A DNA stretch of 64,000 nucleotides. It comes from Rubrivirga sp046845755 (GTDB lineage Bacteria > Bacteroidota > Rhodothermia > Rhodothermales > Rubricoccaceae). The stretch lies in NCBI RefSeq assembly GCF_046845755.1, contig NZ_CP177357.1, forward strand, positions 2,542,001 through 2,606,000, read 5' to 3'. Within the stretch, counting starts at the first letter, position 1; every line of letters starts with the position of its first letter. The notes beneath the pieces are model-generated. The model did not search any database and was not told the origin of the DNA. It saw only the letters and a program-made list of their open reading frames with translations. A program made the translations under genes and the position numbers. Positions 42,455 through 51,984 of the stretch are shown here, piece after piece.

Positions 42455-43671
42455 GACCGATCCGCCGCGTCTGCGTTTCGTGGGGCCGCTTCGGCCCGTA
42501 CCACGTCGCTCGGCTGGCGGCGCTGGGGCGAGCGCTCGCAGCACGCGGCGTGGAGCTGGTGGCGCTGGAGACGGCGTCGGACGACGAGACCTACGTCTGG
42601 GACGCGCAGGCGGACGCCGCGCCGTACCGCCGCGAGACGCTCTTCCCGGGGCGCTCGTTCGAGTCGGTCCCCGGGCCGGAGATGGCGCGGGCGATGCGGG
42701 CGGCCCTCGACCGGATCGACCCCGACGCCCTCGCCGTCGCCAGCTACTCCACGCCCGACTCGCGCGCCGGGCTGGCGTGGAGCCGCCGCCGCCGCCGCAC
42801 GGCCGTCATGCTGTTCGACAGCCGCCGCCAGGACGCCGACCGCGCGGCCTGGCGCGAGGCCGTCAAGCGCGCGCTCGTGGGCCAGTTCGACGCGGCGCTC
42901 GTGGCCGGGACGCCCCAGCGCGCCTATGCCGTCGACCTCGGGATCCCGCCGTCGCACGCCTTCCAGCCGGTCGACGTCGTCGACAACGCCCGCTTCGCCC
43001 GGCTCGCGGCCGAGGCGCGTGCCGAGCGCGCGCCCGACGACGCGCGCCGCTTCCTGGCCGTGTCGCGGCTGACACCCATCAAGGGCATCGACGTGCTGGT
43101 CGACGCCTACGCCCTCTACCGCGCCGACGCGGCCGCCCCGTGGGAGCTGGCCGTCGTGGGCTACGGGCCCGAGCGCCAGGCGCTGGAGGCCGCCGCCGGG
43201 CCCGGCGTGACGTTCTCCGGCTTCGCGAGTGGCGACGCGCTCGGCCACGCCTACGGCCGCGCCGACGCCCTCGTCCTGCCGTCGCACAAGGACACCTGGG
43301 GGCTCGTCGTCAACGAGGCCATGGCTGCCGGGCTGCCCGTCGTCGTGTCCGACGGCGCCGGCTGCGCGGTCGACCTCGTCGCCCCCGGCGCGAACGGCTT
43401 CACCGTGCCCGCCGGAGACCCCGCCGCGCTCGCCGACCGCCTGGCCCGGATCGCGGCCCTGTCCGACGCCGAGCGCGCCGCCTTCGGCGACCGCTCGCGC
43501 GCGATCGTGTCGGCCTTCGGGCTCGACGACTTCGCCGACGGGCTCTGGGCCGCCATCGAAGCCGGCGGCGAGCGCGCCGACCGGGGCCTTTCCCTCCCGG
43601 CCCGCGCCGCGCTCGCGGCCTTGCGGGTCGCCGCCCGCCGCCCGCGCGCCTTCCAAGCCATCCCCGACTGA
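42451..43671 (+). CDS. Glycosyltransferase family 4 protein
   Basis: 406 residues from GTG at 42451 (GTGA overlap again). The segment SWGRFGPYHVARLAALGRAL opens the acceptor domain. FLAVSRLTPIKGIDVLVDAY and DALVLPSHKDTWGLVVNEAM form the donor site, with the Glu in NEAM. It then has GLPVVVSDGAGCAVDLV. A retaining sugar transferase for the surface polysaccharide. Confidence 0.92.
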   Translation: MRPIRRVCVSWGRFGPYHVARLAALGRALAARGVELVALETASDDETYVWDAQADAAPYRRETLFPGRSFESVPGPEMARAMRAALDRIDPDALAVASYSTPDSRAGLAWSRRRRRTAVMLFDSRRQDADRAAWREAVKRALVGQFDAALVAGTPQRAYAVDLGIPPSHAFQPVDVVDNARFARLAAEARAERAPDDARRFLAVSRLTPIKGIDVLVDAYALYRADAAAPWELAVVGYGPERQALEAAAGPGVTFSGFASGDALGHAYGRADALVLPSHKDTWGLVVNEAMAAGLPVVVSDGAGCAVDLVAPGANGFTVPAGDPAALADRLARIAALSDAERAAFGDRSRAIVSAFGLDDFADGLWAAIEAGGERADRGLSLPARAALAALRVAARRPRAFQAIPD

Positions 43672-44795
43672 TGCCCGACGCCCGCCCGGTCGCCGTCGTC
43701 GGCCGCTTTCCCCCGCCGCTCGATGGCCAGACGCTGGCGACCGACCGCCTGGCGGAGCTGGTGGGCGCGTCGCGGCCGGTCGTCCGGGTGAGCACGTCGG
43801 CGCCCGAGGGCGACGCGCTCGTCTCGACGGAGGCGCGGTGGGGCTGGCGCCGGGCCGGCCACTACCTCGCGACGGGCCGCCGCCTGCGCCGCGCGCTCGC
43901 CGCCGCGCCCGAGGCGCCCGCGCTGTGGGCGTCGATCTCGCCGCACCCGCTCGGCCACGCCCGCGACGTGCTGACGACGCTGCCCGCGTTTGGCCCCACC
44001 CGCCCCGTCGTCGCCGTCGTCCACCGCGCCTACTTCGACCGGATGTTCGCCGGCCCGACGCGCTGGACCGCGCGGCGCGTCGTCGCGCGGTGCGCGGCCG
44101 TCGTGTTCCTGACGGACGGGCTGGCGGACCGCGCGGCGCCGTTCGTCCCCGCCGAGAAGCGCGTCGTGATCCCGAACACCGTCGGCGCCGACGTGCTGTG
44201 CACGGCCGCTGAGGTCGAGGCCGCGCGCACGGCACGGGCCGCCCGCCCCGGCCTGCGGCTGCTGTTCCTGGGCAACCTGATGCCCGAGAAGGGCTACGAC
44301 CTCGCGCTCGAAACTGCCGCCCGGCTCGCGGCGGCCCACGACGTCCGGCTCGACCTGGTGGGGCGGTGGCCGTCGCCCGATGCCGAGGCCGCGTTCGCCG
44401 GCCGCGTCGAGGCGCTGGGGCTGGCGGGCCGGGTCGTCGCGCACGGCGGCGTGCCGCACGCCGCCATCAAGCGGTTCGTGCTCGACGCCGACCTCCTCCT
44501 CTTCCCGTCGACGCACCCGAGCGAGGCGCTGCCCGTCGCCGTGCTGGAGGCGCTCGGGGCCGGGACGCCGGTCGTCGGCGTGGCGCACGCCGCCCTCCCG
44601 GAGGTCGTCCGCGACGGGGCCGGCGTGCTCGTGCCGCCCGACGCCGAGGCGCTCGCAGCGGCCGTCACAAGCCTCGCGTCGCCCGAGGTGTGGCTGGGCG
44701 CCAGCCGCGCCGCACGGGCGCGCTTCGACGCCGCCTACGCCCCCGAGGCCGTCCGCGCGCGGTGGTTGGCCCTGCTGGCCCGCGTGGAGCGCTAG
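43671..44795 (+). CDS. Glycosyltransferase family 4 protein, last gene of the polysaccharide cluster
   Basis: 374 residues. The ATG overlaps the preceding TGA by one base (TGATG). The N-terminus is VAVVGRFPPPLDGQTLATDR; the donor domain has LLFLGNLMPEKGYDLALETA and LLFPSTHPSEALPVAVLEAL, with EX7E present. It ends convergently over the 3' end of dut, overlapping by 4 nt. Confidence 0.92.
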   Translation: MPDARPVAVVGRFPPPLDGQTLATDRLAELVGASRPVVRVSTSAPEGDALVSTEARWGWRRAGHYLATGRRLRRALAAAPEAPALWASISPHPLGHARDVLTTLPAFGPTRPVVAVVHRAYFDRMFAGPTRWTARRVVARCAAVVFLTDGLADRAAPFVPAEKRVVIPNTVGADVLCTAAEVEAARTARAARPGLRLLFLGNLMPEKGYDLALETAARLAAAHDVRLDLVGRWPSPDAEAAFAGRVEALGLAGRVVAHGGVPHAAIKRFVLDADLLLFPSTHPSEALPVAVLEALGAGTPVVGVAHAALPEVVRDGAGVLVPPDAEALAAAVTSLASPEVWLGASRAARARFDAAYAPEAVRARWLALLARVER

Positions 44796-45250
44796 CGCGC
44801 GCCCGTCGAGCCGAACCCGCCGCCCCCCCGTTCCGTGTCGTCGAGCGAGTCGACGGCATCGAACCGGACGCGCTCGTACCGCGCGACCACGAGCTGCGCG
44901 ATCCGCTCGCCCCGCACAACCTCGAACGGCGCCGGGCCGTGGTTGATCAGCAACACGCCCACCTCCCCTCGATACCCCGAATCAATGGTGCCGGGGCTAT
45001 TGAGAACGGTCACGCCGTGCTTGAACGCGAGCCCGGAGCGCGGGCGGACCTGCCCCTCCGTCCCGTCCGGCAGGGCGATTTGCAGGCCGGTCGGGACGAG
45101 CGCGAACGCGCCGGGCGCCAGCGTCATCGGGGCGTCGGCGGGGACGGCCGCGCGCAGGTCGAGCCCTGCCGCGTCGGGTGTGGCGTGGGCGGGGAGCGCG
45201 AGCCCCTCGCCATTCGGGAGGACGGTGACGGGGACGGAGAGATCGGACAT
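44792..45250 (-). CDS. dut: dUTP diphosphatase
   Basis: 152 residues, the usual trimeric size. All five motifs are present: AAGLDLRA, PRSGLAFKHG, NSPGTIDSGYRGEVG (with the catalytic Asp and Tyr), GERIAQLVV and the C-terminal GGGGFGSTG that closes over the nucleotide. It hydrolyses dUTP to dUMP and prevents uracil incorporation. The ATG at 45250 (MSDLSVPV) is used; the upstream ATG would read through the terminator. Confidence 0.97.
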   Translation of the reverse strand: MSDLSVPVTVLPNGEGLALPAHATPDAAGLDLRAAVPADAPMTLAPGAFALVPTGLQIALPDGTEGQVRPRSGLAFKHGVTVLNSPGTIDSGYRGEVGVLLINHGPAPFEVVRGERIAQLVVARYERVRFDAVDSLDDTERGGGGFGSTGAR

Positions 45251-45261
45251 CAAGGGGGGAG

Positions 45262-45303
45262 AAAAAACGCCTCCCCCCGTCTCGCACGCGGGACGGGGGG
45301 AGG
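45262..45303 (-). terminator. Rho-independent terminator after the POT transporter gene
   Basis: A 12-bp perfect stem of CCTCCCCCCGTC type (45270-45303) followed on the minus strand by six T (45267-45262). It separates the transporter gene from dut, which starts 12 nt beyond. Confidence 0.88.
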
Positions 45304-45322
45304 GCAAATGGAGGGAGACGGA

Positions 45323-46921
<1,599 letters not shown>

Positions 46922-46953
46922 GTCGGTGGGGTCGGGTGAAGACGGACGAAGCG

Positions 46954-46961
46954 CGAAGATA
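46954..46961 (-). promoter_or_regulatory. TAnnTTCG box upstream of the POT transporter gene
   Basis: TATCTTCG on the minus strand, 32 nt before the ATG. Confidence 0.42.
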
Positions 46962-47159
46962 GCGGCGGCCTCGGGGGATGCCCGATACGCCGCGCCCGGC
47001 CCGCCCGGCGTCACGGAGCGCCCGCGCGCGTCCCTGCTCGCGCGACGGCCCGACCCACCAGACAGCTCATTACCGAGAGGCAAGCACCCCCCGCCTGCCG
47101 GCCGCCCCCTCATCCGAGGGGGGCTGCTTCGAGGGCAGCGTCGCGGCCCTCACCAACTC

Positions 47160-47315
47160 CGGGGTGCTTGCGGAGTCCCCCTTCCCGCTTGCGGGGAGGG
47201 GGACAGGGGGTGGTGGGCGAATGGGGCGCGAACCCACCTGCTGGCGCAAGCCCGGTCGCCCTCCCCCGGCCCCTTCTCCCCGCCTGCGCGGGGACCGGCT
47301 GGGAGGGGAGGACGG
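47160..47315. repeat. Composite double-hairpin repeat (diverged copy) containing the GIY-YIG repeat core
   Basis: The first module, about 47170-47220, is GCGGAGTCCCCCTTCCCG paired with GGGGAGGGGGACAGGG. The second module is GTCGCCCTC followed by a stem that embeds the 18-bp core hairpin of the GIY-YIG-associated repeat (47277-47294), then GGGAGGGGAGG. CACCTGCTGGCGCAAGC (47235-47251) between them also occurs at 323-339. It lies in the 602-nt gap 46922-47523, which has no gene that I can support. Confidence 0.75.
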
Positions 47316-47349
47316 ATCTGAGGCGTCGCAGAAGGCTGGCGCGAGCCCC

Positions 47350-47475
47350 ACCTACGGCGTCCCCTCTCCCCTCGGGAGAGGGACAGGGTGAGGGTGTTGT
47401 CGCCCGCGAGCCCACCGGCTGGCGCCGTGCCCGTCGCCCTCCTCCAACCCCTCCCGTCCGGGGGGCCGGGTGTCG
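47350..47475. repeat. Composite double-hairpin repeat (copy 2)
   Basis: It has the same order as 26080-26180: GGCGTCCCCTCTCCC with GGGAGAGGGACAGGGTGAGGG (stem 47362-47382), a spacer with GGCTGGCGC, GTCGCCCTC, then CCCCTCCCGTCCGGGG. It is adjacent to the diverged copy at 47160-47315, making a tandem pair. Confidence 0.78.
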
Positions 47476-47523
47476 GGCGGGCGCAAACCGATCCACGTGC
47501 GCGAGCAGGGCTCGCAACGCGCC

Positions 47524-48477
47524 CTACCCCGCCTCCGCCAGCAGGCCCGCCGCGATCCGGTGCGGCGCCCGGTCCTCCGGGTCCAACGCCGCGACCGCCT
47601 CGGCCAGTCCGGCCCCATGTGCCGCCCAGAACCGCTGGCGCAGGCGCGCCTCCACGATCCGCCGGACGCGCCGCCGCAGCCGCTCCGCCCGGTTCTCGTC
47701 CCACCGCTGGGCGAGCGCCGCCCGGTGCGCGTCGAGCGCCTCGACCAGCCCCGCCAGCTCGCCCGCCAGCGCCGACGCCTTCACGACCGTCGGCGCCCCG
47801 GCCTCCGGCGGCCGCAGGTGCAGCGCCGCGCGCAGCGCCCGCACCAGCGCCGACGCCTCCGGCTTGTCGGCCTTGTTGACGCAGAACACGTCGGCCACTT
47901 CCATCAGCCCCGCCTTCATCGCCTGCACCGCGTCGCCGGACTCCGGGACCAACACCACGAGCGTCGTGTCCGTCGCTTGCGCCACGTCGATCTCGCCCTG
48001 CCCCACGCCGACCGTCTCGACGAGCACCACGTCGAAGCCCGCCGCGTCGAACACGTCGCACGCCGCCTCGGTCGTCTCGGACAGCCCGCCCAGCGCCCCG
48101 CGCGCCGCCAGGCTCCGCACGAACACGCCGTCGTCGGTCGCGTGCCGGTCCATCCGGACGCGGTCGCCGAGCAGCGCCCCGCCCGTGAACGGGCTCGACG
48201 GGTCGACCGCCACCACGGCGACCGTCTGGCCCCGCTCGCGGACCACCTCCACCAATCGGTCCACCAGCGTCGACTTCCCCGCCCCGGGCGGCCCCGTCAC
48301 CCCGACCCGCCACGCCCGCCCGGTGTGGGGGTACAGCGCGTCGACAAGTGCGTCCGCGCCGGGCAGCCCGTTCTCGACCGCCGTCAGCGCGCGAGCAATC
48401 GCGCGGCGCTGGCCGGAGAGAACGTCGGGGGCGAGGTCGGTGGCCACCGCGGGACGGGGTGCAGGCACGTCGGGCAT
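47524..48477 (-). CDS. meaB: Methylmalonyl-CoA mutase-associated GTPase MeaB
   Basis: 317 residues. It is a SIMIBI-class G protein: P-loop GPPGAGKSTLVDRL, switch region VVAVDPSSPFTGGALLGDRVRM, ETVGVGQGE and the base-recognition CVNKADKPEA. It loads and protects the cobalamin cofactor of methylmalonyl-CoA mutase. The ATG at 48477 is used; an upstream in-frame ATG would translate a repeat element. No mutase gene lies in the window, though mutase and meaB are often adjacent. Confidence 0.95.
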   Translation of the reverse strand: MPDVPAPRPAVATDLAPDVLSGQRRAIARALTAVENGLPGADALVDALYPHTGRAWRVGVTGPPGAGKSTLVDRLVEVVRERGQTVAVVAVDPSSPFTGGALLGDRVRMDRHATDDGVFVRSLAARGALGGLSETTEAACDVFDAAGFDVVLVETVGVGQGEIDVAQATDTTLVVLVPESGDAVQAMKAGLMEVADVFCVNKADKPEASALVRALRAALHLRPPEAGAPTVVKASALAGELAGLVEALDAHRAALAQRWDENRAERLRRRVRRIVEARLRQRFWAAHGAGLAEAVAALDPEDRAPHRIAAGLLAEAG

Positions 48478-48560
48478 GGCCCAAGATCGCGCCCCTCCGC
48501 CCTCGGCGTCTCGCTCGACTCGCCCAGAAACGGTTTGGGGAATGGCGCGAGCTCTCCGAA

Positions 48561-48598
48561 TGCGTCCCCTCTCCCACGGGGCGAGGCTCGATGAGGGG
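48561..48598. repeat. Partial composite repeat, first module (degenerate)
   Basis: TGCGTCCCCTCTCCC followed by an altered right arm (CGGGGCGAGGCTCGATGAGG). It is related to the first module at 26080 and 47350. It lies in the 343-nt gap 48478-48820 between meaB and aspS, with the solo GIY-YIG repeat 37 nt away. No gene seen in that gap. Confidence 0.65.
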
Positions 48599-48634
48599 CG
48601 CCGGGTCACTCCTGCGCCATCCGAGCACCGCCGT

Positions 48635-48663
48635 ATGGATCCCCGCCTGCGCGGGGATGACTC
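48635..48663. repeat. Solo copy of the 29-bp GIY-YIG-associated repeat
   Basis: Identical over 29 bp to the right end of the element at 8166-8194, including the flanking GT before ATGGATCC. The hairpin core is at 48640-48657. No nuclease gene is attached. A related GCTTGCGCTAGCACCTG sequence follows at 48674-48690. Confidence 0.95.
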
Positions 48664-48791
48664 AATTGAGGGGGCTTGCGCTAGCACCTGCGGAGGCGTT
48701 CCCGCGGCATCGGCTATCGGCCGACCCGACTACCCCTTTCACCCCCTCCCCTCCTCGACACCTCTTCTCTTCCTCCCGCCCCCGCCCCGCC

Positions 48792-48799
48792 TAGCTTCG
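48792..48799 (+). promoter_or_regulatory. TAnnTTCG box upstream of aspS
   Basis: TAGCTTCG, 21 nt before the ATG at 48821. Confidence 0.45.
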
Positions 48800-48820
48800 G
48801 ACCACCCAGCGCCCCATCCC

Positions 48821-50698
<1,878 letters not shown>

Positions 50699-50704
50699 CC
50701 GACC

Positions 50705-50732
50705 CCTCCCGCCTCGGCGCCGAGGCGGGAGG
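50705..50732 (+). terminator. Perfect 28-bp palindrome after aspS
   Basis: Two 14-bp arms, CCTCCCGCCTCGGC and its inverse, with no loop bases, starting 7 nt after the aspS stop. There is no T run, so it may act as a stem-loop 3' end or as one of the repeat hairpins. Confidence 0.6.
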
Positions 50733-50761
50733 ACCTGGAGTTGCGGGGCGCCCATTCTTGT

Positions 50762-50787
50762 CCTCCCCTCCCGTCCGGGAGGGGAGG
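50762..50787. repeat. Hairpin of the second composite-repeat module
   Basis: CCTCCCCTCCCG and its inverse with a TC loop. It matches the second module at 26157-26179. It lies in the convergent gap between aspS and the anchor-B gene. Confidence 0.75.
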
Positions 50788-50827
50788 ATCGGACGGAGGG
50801 ATTGCCACCGCCCCCCGACGACCCGCC

Positions 50828-51904
50828 CTACAGGTCCGCGGGCGGCGTCCACTTGAGGACCGTCAGGCGGCCGTTGCCGTCGCTGCCGTAAACGTAGCCG
50901 CTCGGGCTGGGCAGCGTCGCGCCCCAGTTGCCGTCCATCTCGATGGCGTCGTTCTTGGGGTACGTGTCGTGGTGGGCGACGACGGTCGGGTTCGCCCGGT
51001 CGGCGAGGTCGAGCACGTACACGCCCGCCGTGTAGTGGCTCACGAACGCGTAGCGGCCGCGGACGAGCGCGTTGTGCGCGATCCGGTTCGCGCCGAGCCA
51101 CTCGCCGACCAGCTCCGGGTTCTCGAGGTCCTCGACGTTCCAGACCTTGACCGTCTTCTCGGCCGTCTCCTCCGTCGTGACGACGTAGCGGCCGTCGTCG
51201 GTCGGCCAGATGTTGTGGACGTAGCCGGCGTCCGGGACCGTCACGCGCGCCAGCAGGGCCGGGGCGGCCTTGTCGGACACGTCCCAGATCGAGAACGTCG
51301 GCTCGCGCCCCTCGGCCACGTACAGGCGGTCCTCGAACCCGTAGATGTCGTGGACGCTACCCACGTCGTCGATCTGCGCGACGACGACCGGCGCGACCGG
51401 GTTGGAGAGGTCCAAGACGGAGACCGGCGAGCCGCCCGAGCTGAGCACGTACGCCGTGCCGGTCGCCGTGTCGATGGACAGGTTGTGCGACGACACGAAG
51501 GCGTCGCCCGGCCCGCGAATCACGGCCACCTCCTCAGCGCTCTCGGGGAGGTTCGACAGGTCGATGATCTGCAGCCCCTCGTTCGGCCCGTACGCCTCGG
51601 TGACGACGTAGGCGTAGTCGCCGTAGGTCTTGATGTCGCGCCAGTACCACCGCGCGTCGAGCGTCGGGCCCGGGATGCGGGCGACGACCTGCATCGACGG
51701 GACGGCGACGATGCTCACGCCCTCGATGTCGCCCATGATGGCGTACTCGGCGCCGTCGGGCGCGACGTAGCCCCACACATCCGAGCCGCCGGTTTCGAGC
51801 GTGTCGGTGTCGATGGCGGGCAGCATCACCTCGCCGACCAAGTCGAGCGTCTGGGCGCCGGCGGAGGCCGTCAGGGCGAGGGCGAGAAGGGCGGCGCGAA
51901 GCAT
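50828..51904 (-). CDS. Secreted choice-of-anchor B family protein (LVIVD-type propeller)
   Basis: 358 residues with a signal peptide (1-17, ALTASAGAQ). Beta-propeller repeats of the LVIVD kind run throughout: GVSIVAVPSMQVVARIPG, GLQIIDLSNLPESAEEV, PVSVLDLSNPVAPVVVAQI, FSIWDVSDKAAPALLARV and GVYVLDLADRANPTVVAH. GGSDVWGYVAPDGAEYAIMG is the typical N-terminal motif of choice-of-anchor B proteins. Unlike many members it ends without a visible sorting domain (GRLTVLKWTPPADL). An extracellular or periplasmic binding role is likely; no enzyme motif seen. Confidence 0.88.
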   Translation of the reverse strand: MLRAALLALALTASAGAQTLDLVGEVMLPAIDTDTLETGGSDVWGYVAPDGAEYAIMGDIEGVSIVAVPSMQVVARIPGPTLDARWYWRDIKTYGDYAYVVTEAYGPNEGLQIIDLSNLPESAEEVAVIRGPGDAFVSSHNLSIDTATGTAYVLSSGGSPVSVLDLSNPVAPVVVAQIDDVGSVHDIYGFEDRLYVAEGREPTFSIWDVSDKAAPALLARVTVPDAGYVHNIWPTDDGRYVVTTEETAEKTVKVWNVEDLENPELVGEWLGANRIAHNALVRGRYAFVSHYTAGVYVLDLADRANPTVVAHHDTYPKNDAIEMDGNWGATLPSPSGYVYGSDGNGRLTVLKWTPPADL

Positions 51905-51984
51905 GGCGGGGCAGGTGGTTCGGGGGACAGAGTACGCGGTACCCGCCGCCCGCTCCAAGCGCTCGGCCGGCGACCTCACCTCCT

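Noticed and set aside
47168..48820. An N-terminal extension of aspS of 551 codons upstream of 48821
   Set aside because: The extension runs through repeats and antisense to meaB; AspS homology starts at 48821, with a promoter box just upstream.
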